Part shown: positions 7,852-16,999 of the stretch, in pieces
Numbering within the stretch: the stretch's first letter is position 1
Layout of the letters: each line of letters starts with the position of its first letter
NCBI GenBank assembly: GCA_934086185.1
Contig: CAKOHW010000010.1
Location: 1 to 40,440 of the forward strand
Length of the DNA stretch: 40,440 bases
Direction: 5' to 3'
Source: an uncultured Bacilli bacterium
Lineage (GTDB): Bacteria > Bacillota_I > Bacilli_A > RF39 > UBA660
The notes under the pieces: model-generated
Seen by the model: only the letters and a program-made list of their open reading frames with translations
What the model was told of the DNA's origin: nothing
The model's database searches: none
Made by a program: the position numbers and the translations under genes

Positions 7852-9285
7852 TTAAACTTTTAACATAACAATTACTTTATATGTATCAAATTCTCCACTT
7901 AGCAACGAAGATGCAAGATTAATTTCACTACCTTCACTAATCAAATTATGATTTTCATCATAAACCATAACATATAAATATCTATTTAATTTATTTGTAT
8001 CTGAAGAAGTTATTTTCATTTCAGTTTGATACTTTAATGCTAAATTACCTTTATTAACTATCTTTAAATTAAAACTAAAATTATTATTCCAAAAAACTTC
8101 TCCTTCATATACTTTATCTTTAACAATAGCCTCACCATCAAATTCCATATCAACATCCAATTTTCCAGCATTAATACTAGTCAAAGATTGTTTAACTGAA
8201 TTATTACTATTTGTTCCATCATATTTGATTTTTAATGTAGTAGAAGCAGTATCAGTAAACCATCCAATTTTATCATTTAAACTATTACTTAATAATTTAA
8301 AACTATCATTTGCAAGCGAAACAGAATCACTTTCTACAGGAGCTTGAGTAGCATTAGTAATTAATGAATATGTAGCATAGACAACATCATCACTAATATT
8401 CGAATAATATTTTTCTCCATCATAATTTATAAAATCTGTATTTTCTACTGATAACTTACTATCAGTTTCATTAATATCCATCACTAATAAACGTGTATCA
8501 TTTGTAACTTTATAAATATTATCAGCAATCTGTTCATTGTTTGATTGTTCTATTACAAAATTATTTTGATACTCTTTATATGTATCATTTTCTTTCTTAA
8601 ATAATGTAATTTCATGATTTTCAGCTTTAACACCAACTACTTTATATTCTCCATATTTATTAATTTGACTTATTTTAGGATCACTACTTGATACTTTAAC
8701 ATAATCTCCAGCATTATATCCTGTAACTTTTCCTTTAATATCTACAGTATTATTTAAATCATATATTTGTATTTTACCAGAAAATTCTTTATTCATATCA
8801 TTACTTTGATCTAAACCATTATCAACATAAAATAATGTTAATTCATATGTTTGTACTTCTTCTGGCTTTATATTATTACTAACCAATAAATCATTAGTTA
8901 ATGGAAAACTTGTATCATCACTTATACCATTACACGTTGTTCCATCACTATTAGTACAAGTTAAAGTATATGTTATTGTAGGATATTCAAAATTGTAGAC
9001 TAAATCTTCTATAAAAACACCATATAATACATCTACATTACTTTTACTTGTTACAGAAAAACTCTTTGTACCAATCTTAGTTCCAGGCATCAAAGCATCA
9101 ACTTCAATATTAGGACTTTCATCTTTATATATTAACTCTAGATTAGCAGTAGTAACACTGATACTCTTATCGTTAGTGTTTCCTTGTATTCTTGTTAAAA
9201 AGTATGCATATGTTAAACCTAATAATGTTAAAAGTACTATTGTTATTCCTACTACACTTACAATAATCTTTTGTTTTCTATTCAT
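7852..9285 (-). CDS. TasA/camelysin-like protein with two TasA-like domains
   Basis: The 477-residue protein has a first 52 residues nearly identical to those of the 74-2209 protein (basic start, hydrophobic core, TYAYFLTRIQGNT). Residues about 36-185 form a TasA/camelysin-like domain (LELIY, MPGTKIG, FSVTSKSN), followed by an Ig-like linker (KGKVTGYNAGDYVKV). The C-terminal part (about 340-477) looks like a second TasA-like fold (AGKLDVDMEF, FSFNLKIVNKGNLALKY) in place of the lectin-like domain of its paralogues. It may be a scaffold or fibre subunit to which the larger paralogues attach. It lies upstream of the Tad operon on the same strand but is separated by a terminator and promoter. Confidence 0.72.
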   Translation of the reverse strand: MNRKQKIIVSVVGITIVLLTLLGLTYAYFLTRIQGNTNDKSISVTTANLELIYKDESPNIEVDALMPGTKIGTKSFSVTSKSNVDVLYGVFIEDLVYNFEYPTITYTLTCTNSDGTTCNGISDDTSFPLTNDLLVSNNIKPEEVQTYELTLFYVDNGLDQSNDMNKEFSGKIQIYDLNNTVDIKGKVTGYNAGDYVKVSSSDPKISQINKYGEYKVVGVKAENHEITLFKKENDTYKEYQNNFVIEQSNNEQIADNIYKVTNDTRLLVMDINETDSKLSVENTDFINYDGEKYYSNISDDVVYATYSLITNATQAPVESDSVSLANDSFKLLSNSLNDKIGWFTDTASTTLKIKYDGTNSNNSVKQSLTSINAGKLDVDMEFDGEAIVKDKVYEGEVFWNNNFSFNLKIVNKGNLALKYQTEMKITSSDTNKLNRYLYVMVYDENHNLISEGSEINLASSLLSGEFDTYKVIVMLKV

Positions 9286-9550
9286 ACAATTTCCTACTTT
9301 CTATCTTCATATTTACAAGTCTATCAAATTGCTGTTTAAATTTTAACCAACAACTTTATCGTTTCAATTATAATTTATTAATTTTAAACACTTTTTAAAA
9401 AATCATAATTCAAATAAATAAAAAACTATATAATTATTTCTATCGATTAAATTTTAATACAAAAATCAAATTATATAATTTTTTACTTATTTACAATATA
9501 AAATTCAAACTCACACGAATACTTTCGTACTCTACTCATATTCTATCAAA
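9286..9550 (-). promoter_or_regulatory. Conserved leader region of the 7852-9285 gene
   Basis: No gene seen. It shares with the other two TasA-like genes the hairpin GAGTAC-GAAA-GTATTC (9532-9517), two AT boxes (9469-9480 and 9425-9436), a TATAAT near 9370 and AAAGTTGTTGGTT before the ribosome site. The large structured element found upstream of the other two is absent; the terminator of the 9576 gene takes its place. Confidence 0.5.
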
Positions 9551-9577
9551 AAAAGATATTTCATTCAATATCTTTTT
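9551..9577 (-). terminator. Intrinsic terminator of the nrnA-like gene
   Basis: The stem AAAGATATT/AATATCTTT with a six-base loop is followed by T7 on the minus strand. It overlaps the stop codon at 9576-9578 and is nearly symmetrical, so it may work in both directions. Confidence 0.65.
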
Positions 9578-10571
9578 AACTTTCCTTAGGAACACTATAA
9601 ACTAATTTTAATTTTTTTACTAATTCATCTCTTATAGTATTTATATCCTTATTAACTATTTTAGTAGCAGCCTGAAACTCATTTCCACCACCGCCAAATT
9701 CTTCCATTATTTTACTGACATCTATTCTACCTTTAGATCTAGCACTAATAGATATTGTAGTTTCATCAATTTTACCACCAACAAATGAAGAATCCGTTTT
9801 ATATCTTAATAAACGATTTGCTGCTTCTGCTAATTCTTCTTTTGTATATATTGTATCATCATTTATACTAATAGCAAATTGACATGCTTCAATATATGCT
9901 TTATCAATTATATTATATATTTTTTTATCTTTATTTAAATCCCTACCAAATAATTCATTAACCATTGGTACACTGCCACCATTTTTATATAACATATTTG
10001 TTATACCAAATGTAGTTTCATTTAAATTCTGACGAAAATTATTAGTATCTAAATATATACCAGCTAATAAATAAGTAGCAGTTAAACTATCAAATCTAAC
10101 TTTAGATTTTCTTAATAATTCCGTTATTACTTCACTCGTACTAGATAATGTAGTATAAATATATTTATAATCAGCATCAATAGTATCTTTATCTTCCTTA
10201 TGATGATCTATAATTAATATTTTATTAAAATCATTTAAATAATCCTTACAACATACTCTATAATTTTTATTATTATCTAAACAAATAAGTAAATCATTAT
10301 TACTTTTTAATCGTAAATAACTATTTAAATCTATAAAAGATATTCTATATTTTGCTTCATCTAATATAGTATTTACACCAATTTGTATCTTATCTTTATC
10401 TTCATCAAATATAATATAAACTGGTTTTTTATATTTCTTAATTAATAACGCCATTGCAATAGAAGATGCTATAGAATCAAAGTCTGGTTCTATATGTCCA
10501 GTAATAAAAACTTGATTAGAATTTTGAACATATTCTTCTAAAATACCCTTTAAATCATCGATATTTTGCAT
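9576..10571 (-). CDS. DHH-family phosphoesterase, NrnA-like
   Basis: A protein of about 331 residues of the DHH/DHHA1 family. The first motif is HIEPDFDSIAS (metal-binding His/Asp), followed by LIIDHHKED (the DHH motif), and the C-terminal DHHA1 domain has GGGGNEFQAA. NrnA-type enzymes degrade nanoRNAs and pAp or hydrolyse linear dinucleotides; the exact substrate cannot be told here. The protein lacks the membrane, PAS and GGDEF parts of GdpP. A GTG nine bases upstream is in frame, but ATG at 10571 follows AGGTGAAGG and is preferred. It has its own promoter (10594-10622). Confidence 0.8.
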   Translation of the reverse strand: MQNIDDLKGILEEYVQNSNQVFITGHIEPDFDSIASSIAMALLIKKYKKPVYIIFDEDKDKIQIGVNTILDEAKYRISFIDLNSYLRLKSNNDLLICLDNNKNYRVCCKDYLNDFNKILIIDHHKEDKDTIDADYKYIYTTLSSTSEVITELLRKSKVRFDSLTATYLLAGIYLDTNNFRQNLNETTFGITNMLYKNGGSVPMVNELFGRDLNKDKKIYNIIDKAYIEACQFAISINDDTIYTKEELAEAANRLLRYKTDSSFVGGKIDETTISISARSKGRIDVSKIMEEFGGGGNEFQAATKIVNKDINTIRDELVKKLKLVYSVPKES

Positions 10572-10593
10572 AACCTTCACCTACGTAAAGAAT

Positions 10594-10622
10594 ATTATAT
10601 ATAATTAAAATATTTTAGTCAA
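10594..10622 (-). promoter_or_regulatory. Promoter of the nrnA-like gene
   Basis: Minus strand: TTGACT (10622-10617), 17-base spacer, TATAAT (10599-10594). It is close to the sigma-A consensus and separates this gene from the gatB operon. Confidence 0.75.
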
Positions 10623-10629
10623 ATACTTT

Positions 10630-11130
10630 TTAATAGTATACTTTTTTACTATTAATTAAATCATAATACTCTTTTCCAAATAACACTTTATCAGTGACAA
10701 ATTTCCCACACATAGTATCAAATGCAAATTCATTTGACGATACATGATATTCTTTTATGACATCTTTTCTTATTGCATTTTTAGGTATCTTATCAAAGGG
10801 TATAAATAAATCTTTATGTTTTCTAAAATATAAGCTTAAATATTCTCTTATCTTATAATGATTATAATAAGTACCAGGTACAACTATATATTTTAACTTT
10901 TCATCATACAATTCACATTCAACAATTAATTTTTCTAACTCTTCTAAAGCCTTATCTAAATTATCACTAACATGTCCTACTATACCAATATGTTTACTCT
11001 CACTATATACTAAAAATCCCACACAAGTAGCTAAAGAAGAAGTTCCAATAATATATTCATCATCATTTGATACTTCTACTTTATTCATTTTTACTAATTT
11101 AAAATGTAAACTTAACTCATTCTTATCCAT
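10630..11130 (-). CDS. CheD-like protein, possible glutamine deamidase
   Basis: The 166-residue protein resembles CheD: TSSLATCVGFLVYSESKH followed by IGIVGHV matches the CheD core, where LGSCVA carries the catalytic Cys and the following AH the catalytic His. CheD deamidates glutamines of chemotaxis receptors and belongs to the same fold as CNF-type toxins. There are no chemotaxis genes here. The gene starts one base after the gatB stop and lacks a clear ribosome site, so it is probably translated by coupling within the tRNA-amidation operon. I base this on motif similarity only; the later CheD glycine-rich part is not obvious. It may be a related family with a different substrate. Confidence 0.5.
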   Translation of the reverse strand: MDKNELSLHFKLVKMNKVEVSNDDEYIIGTSSLATCVGFLVYSESKHIGIVGHVSDNLDKALEELEKLIVECELYDEKLKYIVVPGTYYNHYKIREYLSLYFRKHKDLFIPFDKIPKNAIRKDVIKEYHVSSNEFAFDTMCGKFVTDKVLFGKEYYDLINSKKVYY

Positions 11131-11131
11131 A

Positions 11132-12565
11132 TTACATATTATTTAATTCATTAGTTAATATATCTTTAACTATAACTGGATTAGCTTTACCTTTTGTTTC
11201 TTTCATTACTTGACCAACAAAATATTGAAACATATTAGTTTTACCTTTTTTATATTGTTCTACTTGACTCATATTATTATCTAAAATACTAATTATCATA
11301 CTCTTTAATTCATCTTCATTATTTAATTGTTCCATACCTAATTCACTAATTAATTCTTTAGGTTCACGTTCTAATTCTAAAGATTTCATAAATAATTCTT
11401 TTGCTTGTTTATTATTAATTTTATTTTCTACTACTTGATCAATAATAAATTTTAATCTACTTGGATTTATAAATAAATTTTCAAGAGAAATATCATGACT
11501 ATTTAAATAATCTAATACGTTATTTATAACCCAATTACTAGCGTATTTAGCATCACACCCAATATTAACTAATTCATCAAAATATTCACTCAATTTTTTA
11601 TCCTTAATAATTATAGTAGCATCAGTATTATTTAATCCTAATTCATTAATATATTTAATCTTTTTTTCATTAGGTAAAACTGGAATTTTATTTTTTATTT
11701 TATTAACTAACTCACTACTTATTTTATACGGAGGAATATTAGGCTCTACAAAGTATTTATAATCTACAGCATCTGCTTTACTACGCATACTTATAGTAGT
11801 ATTTGTTGCTTCATCATATCTTCTAGTTTCTTGAACCACTTCATCTTTTCTACCACTAAGTACTAATTCAGTTTGTCTTTTAATTTCATAATTAATAGTA
11901 TTTTCAACGTTAGTGATATTATTAACATTTTTTACTTCAACTTTTGGTGTTACTTTATTACCTTGTTCATCAAATAAGTTAACATTAACATCACATCTTA
12001 TTTGCCCTCTTTTTACATCAGCATCACTTATATCAGTATATCTAAATATATTTTTCATACTATCTAAAAATGCAACAGCTTCACTAGCACTATTCATACA
12101 TGGTGCTGTAACAGTTTCAAGCAATGGAACACCAGCTCTATTATAATCAATATTAGTTGTATCACTATAATGATCTAAACTTGCTGAATCCTCTTCTAAA
12201 TGTATATCTAGTATTTCAATTTCACGAGTTTTTCCATCAACATCAATCATTAATTTTCCATCTACGCCTATAGGATTAGTAGATTGAGTAATTTGATAGC
12301 CTTTAGGTAAATCTGGATAATAATAATTCTTTCTATCAAACATAAAATACTCTGGCAATTCACAATTTAATATTAAAGCCATTTCTATAGCTTTTTCCAT
12401 ACACTCCATATTTACTAATGGTAATATTCCAGGAAAAGCCATATCTATTTTATTAACATTAGCATTAGGAAGATCATTAAATGAATTTTTTGCAGGTGAA
12501 AATACTTTTGTATTACTTTTCATTTCACAATGCATTTCTAATCCAATTACTGGTATTAGTTTCAT
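11132..12565 (-). CDS. gatB: Aspartyl/glutamyl-tRNA amidotransferase subunit B
   Basis: The 477-residue protein has the normal GatB length and motifs: GLEMHCEM at the start, YYPDLPKGYQITQ, and DYNRAGVPLLE. A C-terminal helical YqeY-like tail (about 330-477) ends in FFxGQVMK-type sequence (FQYFVGQVMKETKGKANP). GatB carries the kinase site that activates misacylated Glu-tRNA(Gln) or Asp-tRNA(Asn). Its start overlaps the gatA stop (ATGA), so translation is coupled. Confidence 0.95.
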   Translation of the reverse strand: MKLIPVIGLEMHCEMKSNTKVFSPAKNSFNDLPNANVNKIDMAFPGILPLVNMECMEKAIEMALILNCELPEYFMFDRKNYYYPDLPKGYQITQSTNPIGVDGKLMIDVDGKTREIEILDIHLEEDSASLDHYSDTTNIDYNRAGVPLLETVTAPCMNSASEAVAFLDSMKNIFRYTDISDADVKRGQIRCDVNVNLFDEQGNKVTPKVEVKNVNNITNVENTINYEIKRQTELVLSGRKDEVVQETRRYDEATNTTISMRSKADAVDYKYFVEPNIPPYKISSELVNKIKNKIPVLPNEKKIKYINELGLNNTDATIIIKDKKLSEYFDELVNIGCDAKYASNWVINNVLDYLNSHDISLENLFINPSRLKFIIDQVVENKINNKQAKELFMKSLELEREPKELISELGMEQLNNEDELKSMIISILDNNMSQVEQYKKGKTNMFQYFVGQVMKETKGKANPVIVKDILTNELNNM

Positions 12566-14010
12566 AAAATCACATCCTTTGCTACTTGTCCTCTATAGTC
12601 CATACTGCTTTCTAGTGCATAAGCAATATTTAATACATTTTTATCATCTTTATAAGCACCTGTTATATTAACTCCAATAGGTAATCCTAAAACAAATCCA
12701 TTAGGTATAGTAATACTTGGATATCCTCCAAAATTACCTATAGCCATTAAGTTTTCTAAAACTTCTTCATTACCACTAATTACTTCATTAACGTTATCTA
12801 ATTTAGGAGCAATAGTTGCACTAGCAGGCATAATCATTGCATCATATGTTTTATATAATTCATTCATTTTATTCGTAATTAATCTTCTAACTCTTTTTGC
12901 ATTTATAAAATATTTTTCTTGATTTTCTTTTTGTAATACATAAGATCCAATTACAAATCTACGTTTGATTAAAGATGAAAAACCTAGCGTTCTATGATTT
13001 TTAATCATATCAATATAATTATCACCTTCACCTCTTGGTCCAAAAATTATACCAGTTAAATTAGAATCATTGCTAGTTGCTTCAGCACATGATATACATA
13101 AATATGATGGATATATTGCATTAAGTAAATTTTGATCAATTTCTATTCCAACTACTTCCGCTCCTAATTCTTCTAATTTTTTTATAGTATTTTTAAATTC
13201 TTCTATAATTTGAATAAATGTTTCACTTGCATTTTCAAAATTTTTTAAAGAAACTAAATTTTTAATATAAAATAACTTTTTACCCTTTATATTGCCAGTC
13301 AAACCATCAGCTAATTTTTCTTTTAATTCTATGCTAGTCATATCATTTTCATCTAAACCACTTACACTATCTATAACTATCGCAGCATCTTTTACAGTAC
13401 GTGTTAAAACTCCTACGTGATCTAAACTTGAAGCAAAAGGAAATAATCCAAATCTACTTACAACCCCATAAGTAGGTTTATAGCCAACTATTCCACAAAA
13501 AGCTGCTGGTTTACGTATAGAATCTCCAGTATCACTTCCTAGAGCAAAAGGAACAATACCACTAGCGACAACACAAGCACTTCCACTACTAGACCCTGCT
13601 GTAATTCTAGTTTTATCCCACGGATTTAAAGTTGAACCAGTATGACATGTAGTACCTGTTGCTCCCATTCCCAACTCATCCATAGAACTTTTACCAATTA
13701 AAATAGCATTTTTTTTCTTTAATCTATCAATAACTGTTGCATCAAAAAACGGAACATAATCTTTTAAAGTATTACTACTTGCTGTTGATAAAATATCTTT
13801 AGTACTTAAATTATCTTTTGCAACATAAGGAATACCAGATAATAAATTATCATTTACTTCATAATTATCTACATCATTTAAAATAGTAACAAATGGATTA
13901 CAAATATCTTGTAAATTTTTAGCATTTTTTAAAGCATTATTTACTAACTCTAAAGAAGTTATTTCACTTTCTTTTAATTTTTTATGTAAATCTAAAATAA
14001 CTGAATCCAT
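12562..14010 (-). CDS. gatA: Aspartyl/glutamyl-tRNA amidotransferase subunit A
   Basis: The 482-residue amidase-signature enzyme releases ammonia from glutamine for GatB. The Ser-cisSer-Lys triad is visible: Lys in AKDNLS (about residue 66), GSSSGSACVVASG and GSDTGDSIRKPAAFCGIVGYKP. The second Gly of the usual DTGGS is Asp here (DTGDS), a mild departure. It overlaps gatC by one base (TAATG). Together with gatB and gatC it forms the GatCAB complex in the cytoplasm. Confidence 0.95.
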   Translation of the reverse strand: MDSVILDLHKKLKESEITSLELVNNALKNAKNLQDICNPFVTILNDVDNYEVNDNLLSGIPYVAKDNLSTKDILSTASSNTLKDYVPFFDATVIDRLKKKNAILIGKSSMDELGMGATGTTCHTGSTLNPWDKTRITAGSSSGSACVVASGIVPFALGSDTGDSIRKPAAFCGIVGYKPTYGVVSRFGLFPFASSLDHVGVLTRTVKDAAIVIDSVSGLDENDMTSIELKEKLADGLTGNIKGKKLFYIKNLVSLKNFENASETFIQIIEEFKNTIKKLEELGAEVVGIEIDQNLLNAIYPSYLCISCAEATSNDSNLTGIIFGPRGEGDNYIDMIKNHRTLGFSSLIKRRFVIGSYVLQKENQEKYFINAKRVRRLITNKMNELYKTYDAMIMPASATIAPKLDNVNEVISGNEEVLENLMAIGNFGGYPSITIPNGFVLGLPIGVNITGAYKDDKNVLNIAYALESSMDYRGQVAKDVIL

Positions 14011-14303
14011 TATCCCACCACCTTTGGCACTTCTATTTCTCTATCATCAACAACATCACAATTTTTTAATAAATCTTTAATATTCTCATTTTCTACTTTT
14101 TCACCACTTCTTGGATTACTTTCAATAACATATGGATAATGCATAGGAGATATATCACTTATACCTTCTATTTTAGTAATTAAATCCATATTTTTTTCTA
14201 TTGCTTCAAACTCATTAACTAAAGTATCACATTCTTCATCAGTTAATCCAATAAGTAATTTATCAGCATAATCATTAATTAATTCTTTTGTAAATTTACT
14301 CAT
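14010..14303 (-). CDS. gatC: Aspartyl/glutamyl-tRNA amidotransferase subunit C
   Basis: The 97-residue protein has the GatC pattern: helical N-terminus (INDYADKLLIGLTDEE), middle GISDISPMHYPY and acidic tail ending in EVPKVVG. GatC stabilises the GatA-GatB pair. It lies 12 bases downstream of aspS and overlaps gatA. The gene order C-A-B is the usual one. Confidence 0.92.
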   Translation of the reverse strand: MSKFTKELINDYADKLLIGLTDEECDTLVNEFEAIEKNMDLITKIEGISDISPMHYPYVIESNPRSGEKVENENIKDLLKNCDVVDDREIEVPKVVG

Positions 14304-14315
14304 ATAATACCTCTC

Positions 14316-15605
14316 TTATGGATTTAACCTATTAGGTCCTCTAAATAATATTTGAGCTTCTCTTACATGATCAAGTCCTAAAAGTAATAATGTTAATCTA
14401 TCTACTCCTATTGCAAAGCCACCATGTGGAGGACATCCATATTTAAAGAAGTTTTTATAGAATTCTACATCCTTACCTAATCCTTTTTCATCTGCTTGTT
14501 TACATAATTCCAAATATCTATGTTCTCTTTGAGCACCAGTAGTTATTTCCATTCCTCTCCATATCAAATCATATCCTTGAGGAACATCATTTTCTCTCAT
14601 ATGATAAAAAGCTCTTTTTTCCTTACTATAATCAGTTATAAATATAAATTCAGAATTATATACTTCCATTGCATATTTGTATGCAAGTTTTTCTGTTTCA
14701 CTATTTAAATCTCCTACATCATGTTCTGGAACTTTATATCCATAACGTTCACTTAATTCTTTATATAAATCATTTAATTTTATAACAGGAAAATCTTTAT
14801 CTGGTACTTTAATTTCTATACCAAATTTTTCTTTTATTACTTCGCCATATTCTTCATTTAATTTTTTTAATGCATAAGTAAGCATATCTTGTTCTAACTT
14901 CATAACATCTTTATATGAATCTATATAAGCAAATTCAACATCAAATGATGTAAATTCAGTACAATGTCTATTAGTATTAGAATTCTCTGCTCTAAATGCT
15001 GGAGCAACTTCAAACACTCTTTCCATACCACTTGCAATACACATTTGTTTATAAAATTGTGGACTTTGAGCCAAATATGCTTTTCTATCAAAATATTTTA
15101 CTTCAAAAACATCACTACCAGATTCACTAGCAGCACCTAATAATTTAGGAGTATGGATTTCATTAAAATCATTATTATATAAATATTCTCTTAAATATTT
15201 AACAAATGCACTTTGAATAGGGAAAATTAAAGATTTCTTTTCATTTCTTAAATCGATCCAACGATAATCTTGTTTAGTATCTACATTTGCATTTTCATCA
15301 AATGGATATATTTCTGCTAAAGAAAGTACTTCTAAACTATCTGGAATAAATTCTTTGCCTCCATTTTTAACATATTCACTTAATTTCATTGTTCCAACAA
15401 ATGATACGATACTTCCAACTGTAATATTTATAGCATCATCTGCTAACTCAACATTCTCTCCCTTATCAATAGAAACTTGTATTATTCCACTTCTATCACG
15501 TACTATAATAAATACCATATATTTAGTATTTCTAACTTTTTCTATACTTCCACTTATCTTAGTAGTTTTATTTTCTTCTAAATCTTTTATTAAACATCTC
15601 TCCAT
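14316..15605 (-). CDS. aspS: Aspartyl-tRNA synthetase, archaeal/eukaryal type
   Basis: The 429-residue class II synthetase lacks the large bacterial GAD insertion (bacterial AspRS is about 590 residues) and so belongs to the short archaeal-type group. An N-terminal OB-fold anticodon domain (1-105) is followed by the catalytic core: motif 2 VFEVAPAFRAENSNTNRH and motif 3 GFAIGVDRLTLLLLG. The position of the discriminating Trp in archaeal AspRS (GW in the first OB strand) appears to be Ser here (SGSIEKVR), which could mean relaxed recognition of tRNA(Asn). That point is inferred from memory of the family. It sits between asnS and gatC in the operon. Confidence 0.9.
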   Translation of the reverse strand: MERCLIKDLEENKTTKISGSIEKVRNTKYMVFIIVRDRSGIIQVSIDKGENVELADDAINITVGSIVSFVGTMKLSEYVKNGGKEFIPDSLEVLSLAEIYPFDENANVDTKQDYRWIDLRNEKKSLIFPIQSAFVKYLREYLYNNDFNEIHTPKLLGAASESGSDVFEVKYFDRKAYLAQSPQFYKQMCIASGMERVFEVAPAFRAENSNTNRHCTEFTSFDVEFAYIDSYKDVMKLEQDMLTYALKKLNEEYGEVIKEKFGIEIKVPDKDFPVIKLNDLYKELSERYGYKVPEHDVGDLNSETEKLAYKYAMEVYNSEFIFITDYSKEKRAFYHMRENDVPQGYDLIWRGMEITTGAQREHRYLELCKQADEKGLGKDVEFYKNFFKYGCPPHGGFAIGVDRLTLLLLGLDHVREAQILFRGPNRLNP

Positions 15606-15631
15606 ATAATACTTCCTTCCTATAAATATTT

Positions 15632-16990
15632 TTAATATTCACAATTACCTGGAGTTCTAGGATACGGAATAACGTCTCTTATATTTTCAACACCAGTTAA
15701 ATATATAAGTAATCTTTCAAATCCCATACCAAATCCTGAATGATAACATCCTCCAAAACGTCTTAAATTTAAATACCATTCAAGGGATTCTTCACTCATA
15801 TTAAGTTCTTTCATACGTTTAACTAATTTATCGTAATTTCCTTCTCTTTCAGAGCCACCCATCAATTCACCAGCACCTGGTACTTCTAAATCAACAGCAC
15901 GAACAGTTTCTCCATCATCATTCAATTTCATATAAAATGCCTTTATATCTTTTGGCCAATCTGTAATAAATACAGGCCCATTATAATATTCTGTAATATA
16001 TTTTTCATGTTCTTTTGCTATATCTTCTCCATAATTAGGTTCAAATTCCCAATTTACTTTAGCATTCTTAAGTAATGTTATTGCTTCTTTATGAGTAATT
16101 CTAGTAAATTTAGAATTTACTAATTTTTGTAATTTTTCTATTAATCCTTTTTCTACAAATTTATCACAAAAACTAATTTCATCACTAGCATTATCTAACA
16201 CATATTTAACAACATATTTTAACATACTTTCCATAACTTCCATATCACCATTTAAATCACAAAAAGCCATTTCTGGTTCAATCATCCAGAACTCACTTGC
16301 ATGAGTCTTTGTATTAGAATTTTCTGCTCTAAATGTAGGTCCAAAAGTATAAGTTTTTTTATACGCTAATGCAAATGTTTCTGCTTGTAATTGTCCGCTT
16401 ACTGTTAAAGATGTTTTCTTTCCAAAAAAATCTTTACTATAATCTATTTTTTTATCATTTTCTATATCAAGTGTAGTAACTTGAAACATTTCTCCTGCCC
16501 CTTCACAATCACTTGCAGTAATTAATGGAGCATGGAAATATACATAACCATTTTCTTGAAAATATTTATGTATTGCATAAGCAGCAACACTTCTAATCTT
16601 AAATACAGCTCTAAATAAATTAGTTCTAGGTCTTAAATAAGCTATTTCACGTAAAAATTCACGTGTAGGTCTACCTTTTGCTTGTAAAGGATAATCATCA
16701 TCACAATCACCTTCTAATTTAAAAGACTTTAATTCTAATTCAAAATCTTGTCCACTTGCTGGAGATTCTATTAATATACCACTTACTGTAATAGCAGAAC
16801 CTAACTTTAATTTTTGAATATCAGAAAAATCATCTAATTCATCATTATATACAACTTGTAAACTATTAAAACATGTACCATCATTTAAATCTATAAATCC
16901 AAATTTTGCTTGTTTTCTATGATTTTTAATCCATCCTGATATAGTAATTTCACTACCTATTATTTTCTTATTAATATCTTTTATATCCAT
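15632..16990 (-). CDS. asnS: Asparaginyl-tRNA synthetase
   Basis: The 452-residue class IIb synthetase has an N-terminal OB fold (GSEITISGWIKNHRKQ), the AsnRS stretch KGRPTREFLREIAYLRPRT, motif 2 FGPTFRAENSNTKTHASEFWM and motif 3 GFGMGFERLLIYLTG, ending YPRTPGNCEY. It charges tRNA(Asn) directly, so GatCAB in this organism is probably needed mainly for Gln-tRNA(Gln). It lies 9 bases downstream of hisS and 26 bases before aspS. Confidence 0.94.
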   Translation of the reverse strand: MDIKDINKKIIGSEITISGWIKNHRKQAKFGFIDLNDGTCFNSLQVVYNDELDDFSDIQKLKLGSAITVSGILIESPASGQDFELELKSFKLEGDCDDDYPLQAKGRPTREFLREIAYLRPRTNLFRAVFKIRSVAAYAIHKYFQENGYVYFHAPLITASDCEGAGEMFQVTTLDIENDKKIDYSKDFFGKKTSLTVSGQLQAETFALAYKKTYTFGPTFRAENSNTKTHASEFWMIEPEMAFCDLNGDMEVMESMLKYVVKYVLDNASDEISFCDKFVEKGLIEKLQKLVNSKFTRITHKEAITLLKNAKVNWEFEPNYGEDIAKEHEKYITEYYNGPVFITDWPKDIKAFYMKLNDDGETVRAVDLEVPGAGELMGGSEREGNYDKLVKRMKELNMSEESLEWYLNLRRFGGCYHSGFGMGFERLLIYLTGVENIRDVIPYPRTPGNCEY

Positions 16991-16999
16991 GATATCCTC

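Noticed and set aside
11913..12146. Plus-strand frames inside gatB and aspS (also 14520-14708, 15355-15609)
   Set aside because: Antisense shadows of conserved genes; no homology or ribosome site.
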